DNA of 64,000 bases from Klebsormidium nitens (Eukaryota; Streptophyta; Klebsormidiophyceae; Klebsormidiales; Klebsormidiaceae). The notes beneath the pieces are model-generated. The model made no database searches. It was not told where the DNA came from and worked only from the letters and a program-made list of their open reading frames with translations. The position numbers and the translations under genes were made by a program. This document shows positions 1 through 13,460 of the stretch, piece by piece. Position 1 is the stretch's first letter; every line of letters begins with the position of its first letter. The stretch lies in the NCBI GenBank assembly GCA_000708835.1, contig DF236959.1, positions 359,685 to 423,684 of the forward strand, written 5' to 3'.

Positions 1-1599
1 CAATAGCCCGGGTCGTTATACAGAGCTTGAGCACAAGCCTGGCAGGTGCAGCAAATGCCATGCCAGGCGCACGCATGGCGCGCCCACGTGAAAGTCATGC
101 GGCCGCCGCCGCCCCATGGGCTTCTCATCGAGCACTATATAGCTCCGAGAAACGATCGAGCTGCACCAGCCGGTGGGTTAGTAGCCGCATGTATGCACTG
201 CATGAGCCGTCGGCTGGCATGTGAGTCCGGTCCGATCTAGCTATCGCCGTTGAGTGCGCGCCGCGGCCATATAAGCCCGGCAGACTCAGTCTACTGTGAG
301 TCATCACATAATATGGTCTCTTTTCGTTCTCGCTGGAGCCAAATAGGCCATGTAGGCTTCTCACGGGATGCATGTATGATTGTGTGCCAGCCCATGGGCC
401 CAATTTGCTAGCTGATTGTTCGTATCAGCATGAGTAGTTAGTAGGTTGAGCAAGAGTCGACAAGCCAACAATAAATTGCTGTCAGGCCAGTTGCACCAAG
501 CTGGGTGCAATTGCATGGCAGCACACTTGAAACGTGGACGCAATCGGAGCTCTGGAGCCGAAGCCGTCCCGAAGTCTGCTTTCCAGGCGGTCAAGTCGAC
601 TCCAGATTGCTCTCACAGTTTCAGCAATACAGAAGACCTTTTGCCTGCCAGAAAACCACCAACGAACGCCGCCGAATCATCCAGGGGGACGCGATAGTGA
701 GCCAACGTTGAAAAAGCAGTCGGCAGTCGGGTTGCATGGCATCTAATGAAGCTTATCGGACTGGCACTTCCTGCTATCAGCGGGTGTGACTCTCAAGTGG
801 AACTTCAGGGCAGAATCAAGACCCTAATCAGTGACGGAACTCTGGAACGAAAACGCGTGCTCTCTCATCGGCCCCGCTGTTTTAAGGTATCGCTCAACCT
901 GGCAGAACATAAAATACCAGCATAAGGATTGCGAATGGAGCTTGCTCCAGCGCAGACAGAAAGGACAAACTCTTTTTTCCAAGCTGATTTGACTATTGAG
1001 ATTCCAGATACAGCCTTCTGTAGCAAGGTGCTCGATATTACAAGGTGCTCGATATTACAAGGTGCTCGATATTACAGCACTTCTCGTTCGTGCCATAGGA
1101 AGTGCTTCCCAAGTGCTTCCCAAACCTCCACCTTTCCTCTCCCGCTTGGTCGTGGAGAATTCGAAAGCACGGTCTGTCTCTCGCCCAGAAACTTGCAGAG
1201 TTATCTGGCCAGGTACCGCCCAAAAATCTGCCCGAACTGAACGCCAAAACCCTCATAACACGAGCTCCTTACGAGGTCACCATCTGATCATAAGCGAAGC
1301 GAAATTGCCAGGGACCTTAAGAGACCATCATACCAGCGACAGTCTGACAGAAAGACCAGCTTGCTGCAGACCGGTGACTCCAGATTGCTGCTCACTGAAC
1401 ACTGAGAAAGCGGTGCTTTGAAAGTACTAAATTGAGAAAACCCTTTCTGCAGTTGTGTCGAACACTTTTCAGAAGCTCGGGATGTCTCCCCTTATATGTC
1501 ATCCGGGCCCTTTTGAAGCCACCCGAGGATGCAAACCGTGTTCTTTATTACTGTGTTCTCTGTAACCTTTCGCACAAGCCGAAAGTGTGAGATGAAGAC
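1..1599. other. Intergenic, no gene recognised
   Basis: I see no convincing coding exon here on either strand; the open frames are short, overlap one another and match no family. The stretch lies downstream of the minus-strand ARL1 gene and may hold its 3' untranslated region and a small terminal exon. The only structure seen is a triple 17-bp tandem repeat at 1024-1074. Confidence 0.6.
1024..1074. repeat. Three perfect 17-bp tandem repeats
   Basis: The unit CAAGGTGCTCGATATTA occurs three times head to tail with no mismatch (1024-1040, 1041-1057, 1058-1074). A second small duplication, of AAGTGCTTCCC, follows within about 50 bp. A perfect triplicate of an odd-length unit suggests a recent replication-slippage or tandem-duplication event in noncoding DNA. 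Confidence 0.95.
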
Positions 1600-3186
<1,587 letters not shown>

Positions 3187-3899
3187 CCCACTGCCCCTGG
3201 ATTCCAACTGACAGCTTCAGAAACAAAAATGGAGCTGCGGCAGGAGGAGAAGAAATTTGCCGCTTGATTGGGTCACCAAGCTTCTCCAACTTCACCAGCT
3301 TGCAGAGAAAAGGCCCACACCCGGAACAAATGATATAAGTAGGTCTGTTTATCTCAGCTGAAGATGCTAAGAGCCACAAACAGGAACAGCCGAATGTGCC
3401 AGTGAGCTACACACGATCTCTGGGGCCGTTCAAGTTTTAGGGGCGCCTTTCTCCACCTGTGCTCATGCAGCAGACTCGTGATTTCGGGTCTCGTCGTTTG
3501 TCATACGAACCGAATGGGTCTGAAGCCGAGGTTAGCATCGAATCATCTCGAAGTACCTAAGAGTCCCGAGATCTTCCACTGAGTGTTAACGACGACGACC
3601 GACTATGTGTCAGCTTTCACTAACCCGAAAACTTAACCCTGCTGTCACAGTACCTGAAACCAACTTTCCTTCAAAGCAGGCATGATGCACCAAAATACAA
3701 TTTACGACGTACGACGTGCAAAGAGAGGATGGAAAAGTCGAGAATGCAATTCCCATCTCGTTTTTCCCAGACAATTTAAGGCAGCAGCTTCCATGCCGGT
3801 GGAGTGTTCCTGCGCTCCAGAGCGCCAGTACAGTTCAGCTCAGCCATCTCAGTCTTAACGATGAGCGCCTATGCAGGGCTGTGACAATCTGCAGCAAAC
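3187..3899. promoter_or_regulatory. Divergent intergenic region ARL1 / FBF1-like
   Basis: About 710 bp separate the two divergent start codons, so both promoters must lie here. I see no clear TATA box or other named element at a fixed distance from either gene. Calling it a shared promoter is inference from gene orientation. Confidence 0.5.
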
Positions 3900-6800
3900 A
3901 TGCCCCCTTCTTCCTCCTTCTTGGCGTCAGCGCCAGCAATTGGGGGCACGTTCCGGAAGACCAACGGTTCATCTTCGTCAGGTAGGCTCTCCCGTAGCTT
4001 TTGTGGTCTCTCTTGACATGCTGCTTCTGCGAACGTTGGAGGGATGCATTTTAGGGTTCCGTGAAAATTAGGGTTCCAAGCACTCAAATCTCACTTTGAA
4101 TGCGTTTGGCCCTTCTCCCGCAAGCATGATGCCCCTAAACTGCCGAGAGAGTTGATGCCGTGTTTCCCTCGGTTTCTGCAATTCCAGCTGCATCCTGCGC
4201 GCTCGCTTCCATGCTGAGACACTGACTAAAACGAGCAATCTTGCCTCATCTGGCCCCAGTCAATAGAACCGCCCTACAACAAAAGAAGGAGCTTACACTT
4301 GTCCAATCCTTTTGCATTCCTACCGGTAAGCTTGTTCTGCTAAAGATCGGAGTGGGGACAGGGAGACAGGAGTCATGGAGCCAGGTGTAGTGAGTCAGTA
4401 AACCAGCAACTTAGACCCGAGGTTTGCCAATACCAAATCGCCTGCTTCTCTTCCCCAGCTTCCCTTGCTGAGCTGGCTCCGCCCCCCTTGGCAAGCAATT
4501 CAAAAAGGCGGAGCAATGTGGAGGACACGGCAGCTATAGACGCGCTCTTTGACGATGGGCCCAAGCAGAGGAGTGAGGGGCTGTCTACAGAGTGTGCTAT
4601 TTGCAGAAAAAGCAGTGTCATAGACGACCTTTCTTTGTCATTGATTCATCAGAATGTGTGTTCATGCCCCGTTACAAGGTGTCTCAAAAGTTGGGTCATT
4701 CAGCAATTCTTGCTGGAGCTCAAGTACCATCCAGGTTCCTATTCAACTCTGCTGTTCTTGCGCCGCACTCATACCGCAAATCTGGTCGGAAAGAGCTTGC
4801 TGATTGCAATGGTTGTATAAGTCTGGCCCCCACTTATGCTTGGTCAACCGATCAGCCTTCCCTAACGGGGGTCTGGTCACCTTGTAGGTGGCAATGCCCC
4901 AGAGAAAGGCTCAAAAGGGAAGGGTCGACAGAGCGTACACCTGAGCACAACCGACGCTTTGAAGACAGGTGCGAAGCTTACAATACTCTCTATAATCCCT
5001 TTACTCATTTTCATCGTCTCAGCTTTTTGGGGGCTTGGGGCAACACTGAGCGCAAGATCTCACGCAGAGGCCGTTGCTATTAGCGTTTGCTTAGGTGTCC
5101 TCGTTGGAACTGGTAAGAAGATTCACAAGAGGCTCCTTGAAAGTCCTACTGAATGCAAGAAATCCGGATCACCACCGTTTCAGCTAAGCAATAATAGAGC
5201 CATTTGGCACCACTTGTTGAGTCCCAGCTTATCATCCGCGATGCACTTTGGCAGACTTGACTGACCATGCTAATCATACTTAGACTCTCTGCTTCCAGAT
5301 TCCCTTGAAGTTTACCGAACTCGCCCCACTCTTCATCTCACAATCTCCATTCTCTGGTACCTTTTGTACTTGAATCATATTAAACTTACACCGATATTTC
5401 CCTGCAGACCCAATCGACAACCCCCCAAAGAAGAGCGTGCTCAAAAGCGCCAGCCCTGCCCTAGCCCTCCTCTCTTCCCAACACAGTGTTTCTCTCAACG
5501 CACAAAAAGACGATGCTTCCACCTCGAGGCCTTCGTCTAGCTATGGCATCAGATCTCAGTCATCGGCAGACCTTTTGAACTCCGACTCTGAGCCGTTCGG
5601 AAAGGAGGGCGGCAAGAGGGACAAACCGAGGGTGACCTTTGCGGAACCTGTGAGGGATAGCTGGGAGAAAGACGAGCTAAAAGCGCACGGAGAAGTGGGG
5701 CCGTCCGATAGGAGCGGTGGTTCGGGCGTTACAAATCCGCAACATACAGGAAGGGAGGGGCTTGCAAAGCCGAGCGTTTTTGGATCTTTGGAGGGTGACT
5801 CGCTCGATTTTTTGGGACTTGGATCGAGTGCCGCGGCGCCCAAAACGGGGCGAAGAGGCAGGCCGCCGGTGTCTGATGTAGGCACAACCGGCCAACTTGA
5901 CTTTGGCGGCGCAACCACGTACGCTGCTCCGTTGCTTCAGAGCTCTCAACAAAAGAGCTTGAAAGAACACCCAGAAAAACCAACGGATAGGGCTTTGCCA
6001 AAGGAGGAGACGACTGACTGGGGCGATGCAGACGACTTGCTGGCGATGCTGCCGGACGGCTCGGGGGCCCCATCAAAGAAGTCGAGTTCAGAGAGTCCGC
6101 CACGTGGCACCGTTCAATTGGCTTCTCAGCAGCCTCGCAAACTGGTCTCTGCATTTGAGGAGAGAGCGGGCGTTTCCGATTCTGAGCCAACCGTCGCCCC
6201 GCTTCCGGAGGTCTCGGGATTGGGTGACAGTTTGCCGGCAGCGAAGGAAACTGCCGCTCCTGATTTGGGAGGATACACCCCTTCGTTTCTGAACAACACG
6301 GGGAGAACTAGAAGGGCGGGCGTTGGTCTGGGGAGGAGACCGCCGAGCCCCCTCGTTTCGGACACGAGCGTTTGGACGGAGTCGGAAGCTCAGAGGCGTT
6401 CGATGGGCGGCTTTCGGACGGAGTCGGACGCTCAGGGCCGTTCGAGGAATAGCGGTTTGAATGGTACGGACGCCCTGAAGCGTCCGATGAGTGCGGACCA
6501 GGCTCGGAGTGGTCCGCAACTAGGAAGCGCGCTGGGCGGCCGTCCGGCGACTGCTGACGTGTTCCGAGACGCTAGAGTTCCGCCCTCGCTGGACAGCAGG
6601 AACGGAGTGCCTGCTTCGGGTTATTCTCCGAAAGCAGATACGCAAAGAGCGGCTGGTTTCGCAGGTACAAGCAGGGGCGCGGGGGCTGCCAAGACGAGTC
6701 GGCTCGTGAATGAAGCTACAGAAGAAGAGCCGTTTCTCCGGCCGGCAGAGACGTCGGGACGGCGGAATGACAGGGCCGAAGAGGAGTTCGTGATGAGACC

Positions 6801-9800
6801 GGGCTCGGGGGGATCCCTCCGGGGCAGGGACAGGGAAGGTGACGCAGTGGAGCAGGTGAGCTTGTTCTGTTGGAGCCGTCAACGCAATGGAACAAAAAGA
6901 GGGAGTTCCGTGAGGAACTCTGAGATGTTTAAAGAAGCCCATGCCTTTCGACATGTTCCTCGGCAAGAGTCTTACCGAAGCCTCAGGCGCGTGCAATACC
7001 TCCTGCACTCTCCAGTGACGGAAGTTGTTCCTCGTCTTTCGTAAGTGATTGCATGGCAGAAGCAGTGACTGGCTCGATGTCGATGGCGAGTACGTGCACT
7101 TACTTGTCAAGCAGACACATCCAAAGGTTTACATGGTAGTCAATTTCTGGCTCTTTCATGCTCTCGCTTTTGTACCTGGGTCGACGACCAACGAAAGGAA
7201 GGAAAGAGCAGAAAACAGAAGGGAGAAGATCGCTAAAAGTGTGCTGCGTGCGTAGTGGAACGAAAAGAGATATAAAAGGGAACTGAACAATGCAAACAAG
7301 TACTGGGTTTGCACTTGCAGGCAGAACACGCGCGCGCCCTGGCCGCGCTCAGGGAGGAGATGGCCGCGAGCGCTGCGAAGGCCGCTCGCGAGCGGGAGCT
7401 GCTGGTCTCACTGCACCAGCAAGAGCTGGCCGCACGCGACCGACAAGCGGAGGAAGAGGTTCGTCTTGCGGCCTGTTGAATCGGTTTGACTTTACTTGCT
7501 TGTTCCTCTGGTTCCATCTCTTCTTTCTCTTCTCTTTTGAGATTTGACAGCTGCCGTCCGGAACCAGCCTACGGAGCAAGAGGTTCGTCCAGTACTAATC
7601 TACACGATTTAGGTCCTGTCTTTGCTTGTTCTTGTGAAGCCTTCTGTTTTTTACTTTCTAAGGCTGCTTAAACCTTCAGGTGCCGCCATCGATCAGCAAC
7701 TGGAGCAAGATGTCTCTTTGGCCTTTCGCGAGAATTTCCGAACTTTCTTTTGCACAGTCTGTTCTTGATGTGTATCTTGGCTCTCTTCACCTGGCGTCTT
7801 GCTTCTTTTACGGAATACACTCACTTGATCAATGTTGCTAGCTTTCGTGCAGTGTTAAGCCTCGAGCAGACTCTGTTCCCCTAACTCTATAAAGCTCTCC
7901 GCTGGGTGCTTAAAAAGCATATCGTCTCGAGGACCATGTCTACGCTTTGAAATGACCAAGCGTAAAACGACCTTCTTTTTGCCTCTGTGATAGAGGGCCT
8001 TTTCCTCGGAGCACCAGAAGAGCCTGGACGTGCTCCAGAAGCTGGTCGCCCAAGTGGAGTCCTGGACTGCGGAAGTCCAGCACATGAGCGAGGCGACCCG
8101 GTCCGATAAGGAGAAGATGGTCGCAGGTGAGAAGCGGCTTCCGTGTCCTGCAAAGAACGCTTTCTAACCTTTGGCCGATCGCCGGGAAAGTGGTATCGAA
8201 GGGCGTCAGGGGTGCCGCCTTCGTGTTTGAATTGGGAGCTTACCCGGGTTGTGTACGGTTAACACCGTGTGCTGGTTTCGTCTGTTTCCGCTCTTGGGCT
8301 TTGCACCGCCATCCCTCCTCTTGTTCCCGAAAACATGAAGAAATTAATTTGAAAACCAGAATAAACACTGGGCTTTAGCCCAGTGTTTACCGGAAGACGA
8401 CCTCATGCGAAACGTGATCCACGGATGTCAGAAGCCAACCGACCAAGCTCGATTCATCCGGTCAAGGAGATTGAATCAATCTGTATGTCTCTAAGGGCAG
8501 TGATGTCAGAAACCGACCGCAGAATTCTGCGGGAAGTGGCTGCTTTTTAGCGATCGGTCCAAGAATTGTCACTTCCAGCGCCTCGTGATACACACTGCTT
8601 TACACAGAACCGGTCATTTCTCGAATCGTGCAGAGAGAGCGGAGGCCGTCCGGAGCGGCGAGGCCGGCCTGGCCGCGCGCGAGACCGCGCTCAGTGCGCG
8701 CGAGCAGCAGACCCAGAGCGCGACGCAGCGGCTAGATTTGCTCATGGCGACGCTAGACGAGAGCGTGAAGGCGCTGCATAGCGGGCAAGCGGAGGAGAGG
8801 GCGCGGCTAGAGAAAGAGCATGCGAGACTGCAGGTAAAACCCGCAAATTGTCGTTCCCCAATCTCCGTCTTCCCTTGTTACTGGTTTAGAATGTGGTTAT
8901 CTGTAATCATAGCTGGAATGCGGCTCTTGCCTTACGTGTATGATTTGATTCTTTTGCGTGCTTGTTCCAGGGTGCGCCGTTGTCGAGGATCGGTTGCAGC
9001 TTTCAGGGGTCCTGCAGTTGGAAAGATCGAACAGAAACTCCGTCCTTTTGAGGAAGTTATGTTCCTAGCTTTTTATAAGCTCAGGATAAGCGAATGGAAA
9101 TGCGATAACTAGGACGCATACGATATGGCCTCAGAGCCTGCCAGGGCCCAACCGCAGCTTATGTTATGGATCCGCTCCGTGCGCAAAACTCTTACTCATT
9201 CTGTCCGTCGGCGTGCAGTCCCTCCAGGAGTCCGTTCTGGCGGAACGTTCCGCCGCTCAGGCGGATCTTGCGGCAGCGCGCGAGCGGCTGGAGGAGATGC
9301 GGGACGCGCGGGTGCGCGAGCGGGAGCAGTTTCTAGCGGAATGCGAAGCGGAACGCAAGGAACTAGCAGCGGAACGGAAAGCGCTGGGCGACGCCAAGGA
9401 GCAGGTGTGCCTGGCGGAAGCGGAACTAGACGTGCGGATCGCGCAGCACGAGGCGAAAGTAAAGGTGAGGGGTTTCAGCGATCCAGGGAGGGTCGTAACA
9501 CTGAGGGCCCTAGTATTACTGTGCGTTTGATATACTGAGGATCTTGAAAGGTTGCGGGACTTTCATCAAGAATCATGTTCTCGGACTTGGCGAGAATATC
9601 ACATGTCAAGATCAAAGGGCGAAGTTGAAGTGAATCTAGAGCAGTGGCGCGTGGTGAACCAGGTTTTGCTTGGTTTAGTCTGTTCCTTTTACAGATATTC
9701 TTTGAGAGCGCAGGTCAAGAAGGTAATCACAAACATCGGTGCATCTCGTAGCAAAGTCTTTTTCTCTTCTCTCAGAGTGAGACGGAGGCGCTCGAGCGCG

Positions 9801-12233
9801 AGCGCCTGGACGTCGAGAAAGTGCGGGAGTGCGCGCTCGAGGAGGCGCACGCGATTCAGCGCGAGCGGGCCGACCTCGAAGAAGAGAAGGCGGCCCTGGC
9901 TGCGGAGGTGGATAGCGTACAGGAAACGGCGCGGCACGCGCAGGTGGGGGCAGCAGAAGTTCCTGAAACTCCGAAGCTCAAGGATCCAAAATCCCTGAAG
10001 TTTTGAGAGCTCACCAGGGTTTCCAAGTTTACGATCCCCTTATGTGCGTGCAGCGCTTCTGAAAAGCCCAAGAATCTCACCGATGTTTGCAACGCGGAGA
10101 TCCCCTTCTCGCGTGCATTGGAAGTCAGACCCCGACACCTGACGTGGGCAGCTTTTTGGACCTCTGCAGAATGCCCTGCTTTGCGCGTACTCAGCTAAAC
10201 TGTGTGGTCATCATTGATATTTTTACAAGCGAGGATTTACAACAGGCATAAGTCTGGAAAGCCCCCAGATGATCTCCTCGTACAGGGAGCTAGACAGAGC
10301 ATGCAGAACCCGGTGCACAATGTCCGAAATTCACGGACCGAACTGCTCGAAGCTCGCACAATACGATTCTGATGTACCGAAATACTGGAGTACAAGTAGC
10401 ACAATCACGAAAGGATGAAACGCAAATCCTGAACCCCCAACCGTGCGTTACGCAGGCCCAATTCGTGAGGCGGCCGCCATTCGCGACGAGGCCGCGCTGC
10501 TGCAAAACATAAAGCACACGCGGTACATAATCGACAACCAAGACAATCACGTACAAGCAGCAAAAGAAGGAAAGCAAGAAACGCAAACCTGAGCCCATCA
10601 CTCTTGCGTTACGCAGGCCCAGTTCGAGGAGGCGGCCGCTATTCGCAACGAGGCCGCGCTGCTGCACCGCGACGCAGAGGCGCTGCACCAGGACCGCGTC
10701 GAGCGCGACGCGCGCTGGGAGGCGGAACGCCTAGAGGTAAACCTGTTGAGCCTTCGTCGTGGTCTGGTCTCAAGAGCTTTTTGGGGGGCCTTTCTCGGAG
10801 GACACGGAGGTTTGTCCTGTCCATTCTACCGGCGGGCTTTAGATTGACCAATTTTGATGCGTTTGGAACGTTTGCTTTGGCGCGCCCTTCTTGATCCTAA
10901 CACATTTCGAGCGCTCGAGGAGATGAATGACACCCGCTGGAGTGCGGCGCGGATCGGAGTTGCCGCTAGCACAGTCCCTTTGCGAGGGGCCATGCTGAAG
11001 CAGGGCAATGATGGTTGTACGTTCGTGTTTTGGGGTTTTTCGCGCCAACACAGATGGTTGCGGAACGAAGGACTCAGCCTAGTTGTTTTCCAAAGCATTG
11101 GAGCAGCCCGGTGGCGCTAGTGACTTATACACCACAAGAGTTGCACAATTTCAAATGGCTCATTTTCCGATGCCTCAATCCCCACTCAACGAGAGCAGGA
11201 GTGCCACCCTCTGTGTCCAGATTGAAAAAGCGCGCGAGAGCTTGCTGGCTCTACGGCGGTCTCTCGACGAGGAGCGGTATCAGATCGCGCAGGAGCGGCG
11301 CAGTGCGGGCGACGAGAAGCTGGAGGCGGTGCGCATGGCGGAGTCCGCGCGGCTGCTCATGCAGAAGGCGGGCGGAACGGGGACGGAATCGGGGGAGCGG
11401 AAGGAGAAGTGAGCACCACTATCGCTTCTCTTTCTAGGGTTCAAATCTCGATCAGATTCGTGAACAAGGGTGACTCTAGGATTCATAATCTGATCAAACT
11501 CGTGAACAAGAGCGAGAGGAACTCATCGAGCGAGAGAGCAAGATCTAAGGGGTTTACTCAAACTTGCGTCGTTGTGGTTTAATACCGTCCTATAAAGGCG
11601 AATATTCAATTGCTGACGCGATCCATAGATTGCCTCCTGGAGATCTGACGTTACTCCGCCTTGGTCACGTGCAGCCTTCCGGCGGAACGCCCTTCCGCCG
11701 CCACCAAGAAGAAGAAAAAGTACGCCAACCTAGTTCGGGCGCTCGTGGGCGGCAGCGGCACGCTCGACGACGTCCTCGCCGCGCGCCTGGGCGCGGCCGC
11801 GGGGGATCCCTAGCAAAGAGAGCGCGAGCAGGGGCGCGCGTACCTCCAGAGCCAGGCCGACTTCCTCGCCCAGGCGGAGGCGCGCGCGCGCGTGCCTGTG
11901 CACGCGCGCTTTGGGCGCGCGCGCTACTGCAACCTGGACGTTATTGAGGAGTTGCCGCGGTTTCGAAAAGGGTTTGAAGGGTTAGCCGAAACAACCGGGC
12001 GGGATCGGATACCCCAGTGGGAAAACGCGGGGACGAAAGCGGGGTTTGGAAGTCGGGGGGTGCAAACCAGGGGGGAAAGCGAAGTGGTTAAGCGGAGCGT
12101 CGACGAGCCGCTTCGGTTTCCTGAGCCCTATGGGGAAGGCGAGGGGCAGTCGGGTGGGTCTCGACATGTGGCTGGGAAGAACGCGTCAGAGGTGGATTGG
12201 GCGGAAGATGAAAGCGCCCGGGGTCGTGCTTGA
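3900..12233 (+). CDS. FBF1: FBF1-like (Fas-binding factor 1) transition-fibre coiled-coil protein, about 12 exons
   Basis: FBF1 sits on the distal appendages/transition fibres of basal bodies and is needed for cilium assembly. Phase-consistent exons: 3900-3981, 4459-4572, 4888-4968, 5408-6855, 7321-7458, 7994-8126, 8634-8833, 9219-9464, 9776-9943, 10617-10736, 11221-11408 and 11675 onward. Residues 1-575 are disordered, Ser/Gly/Arg-rich and hold short DDLL-type acidic motifs (ADDLLAMLPDGSG; FDDGP). Residues from about 576 are an Ala/Glu/Arg coiled coil with blocks such as ERELLVSLHQQELAARDRQ. The frame meets TAG at 11811-11813 (about 1018 residues). The same frame continues with REQGRAYLQSQADFLAQ, like the conserved FBF1 tail, to TGA at 12231-12233. 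Skipping 11745-11813 as a 69-nt intron gives about 1135 residues, near the animal length. Assignment rests on architecture and tail similarity; another ciliary coiled-coil protein is possible. Confidence 0.72.
6377..6450 (+). repeat. In-frame 42-nt duplication inside FBF1-like exon 4
   Basis: Two near-identical segments start at 6377 and 6419, 42 nt apart, so the frame is kept. They encode TESEAQRRS and TESDAQGRS. The duplication lies in the disordered Ser/Arg-rich N-terminal half and is probably structurally neutral. Confidence 0.8.
10382..10510 (+). repeat. Decayed copy of FBF1-like exon 10 start in the preceding intron
   Basis: About 130 bp here repeat 10552-10680: the end of the intron, the acceptor GCGTTACGCAG and the first part of exon 10. 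The copy differs by a one-base deletion after GCCCA-TTCG, which breaks the frame, so it cannot replace the exon. The unit period is about 170 bp. This is a tandem duplication across an acceptor junction, now part of the intron. Confidence 0.85.
11886..11909. repeat. Perfect 10-bp-stem hairpin in a CG-alternating tract
   Basis: GCGCGCGTGC, a CTGT loop, then GCACGCGCGC form a perfect inverted repeat. It is embedded in an alternating CG/CA tract from about 11878 to 11931 in the predicted FBF1 tail exon. Such a tract can adopt cruciform or Z-DNA form and is error-prone in replication and sequencing. That matters because an in-frame TAG lies about 75 bp upstream. Confidence 0.9.
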
Positions 12234-13460
12234 TGGGTGATAGTTGGCTTACATACGGGCAACGGGACACGCGACTAACCGGCGGCAGAAACCTAGTATT
12301 TCAGGTCAACATTCTAAAATTTACGGGCGTACTGACAGGAGAGATCGAGTAATTCCAGTAAAGCCTTCCTATTGGATACTGATCGTACTTCCAATGGCTT
12401 GGGCCAATAAGCAGCATTCAATGGTCTTGAAACGCGCAGAGTTTTCTCAACGTATGCTTGTTTATCTGCAACCTGCAAATAAGGCCGACAAACCCAATGT
12501 AATTCTACGTACTGAGCAACTCGCCGTCGATCGATGCATAAGCGTTGTTAGCTGTACGGCGCTGTAGACGGAAGGTCGCAATATGGGACTCAATAAAGCA
12601 TCTAGCTCTCTTCATTTTTGATTGGCGACAGTGAATTCAAGCATCAAACTGCCTGCAGCACGATCAGCATGCTAGCTTCTATCGTGGAGAAGCACATTGG
12701 CTCACCCCTGTCCAAACCTGGTTCAGCGTACGTACAATATTCTGCACAACAGTGTTCTGAAGCTCACCGTAATTTCAGTGATTGCACGCGGGAGCAATAA
12801 CAGCGATCGCATGGCCATCGGGGAAGCAGAAAGCAAGGCAGCTAAAGCTCGCCTGATCTGGCACGGGTCGCAACTAATCAGACCTTCGATAGTCCCGCAA
12901 TGCTGAGCTGATTGTGAGTCATCCTCGGTACTCAGCTAGCTACAACAGCCGTACGCCGTGTTGCCACGTCACCCATCGTCAAGCTTCCATCTCGCAACCC
13001 GCGGGCTTGGCCCAAACGGCCGGGCTAGTCTTGATCGGGTGTCGAGCTGCCTTTGGAATTAAGCAGCACTGTGATCGATTGGCCGAGCTGTCGACACCCG
13101 CGTTCGAAGCGTCTGGTTTGCCATCGCCGTTTTGTAGTCTTCTGGCTCGACTTGAAAAGGCCTTGTCGAAACAGCTTCCTGAGAGGGACTGCTCCTCCTC
13201 CTCCCCTGGTATTTTAAGGCTGCCTCATTGTGCAAGGTAGACGCAGATCAATTCAGTTTCCAGCACTAAATCAGCATTTTTGCTCCCTCCGATTCGCCGC
13301 TCCGTTCATAAGCTAGGCTGCGTTCCTATTCCTGAGCGGGACCTTTCGATTTTTCGAGGCGGCAAACGGAGCATGCGCCGTCAGTAAAAGGGAAAGGCGG
13401 CAAGCAGATCGAAAAGGCACGTTTCCAACGCCCATCAAGCATTTGAACGGAGCTACAGCC
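12234..13460. other. Intergenic between FBF1-like and GST genes
   Basis: It holds the 3' flank of the FBF1-like gene and the promoter of the GST gene. No coding exon, RNA gene or strong repeat was recognised. Confidence 0.55.

Noticed and set aside
6520-7110. 196-codon minus-strand open frame opposite the FBF1-like exon 4
   Set aside because: It is antisense to a well-supported, GC-rich exon; the product is Ser/Arg-rich and unlike any family. It is a shadow of the plus-strand gene.
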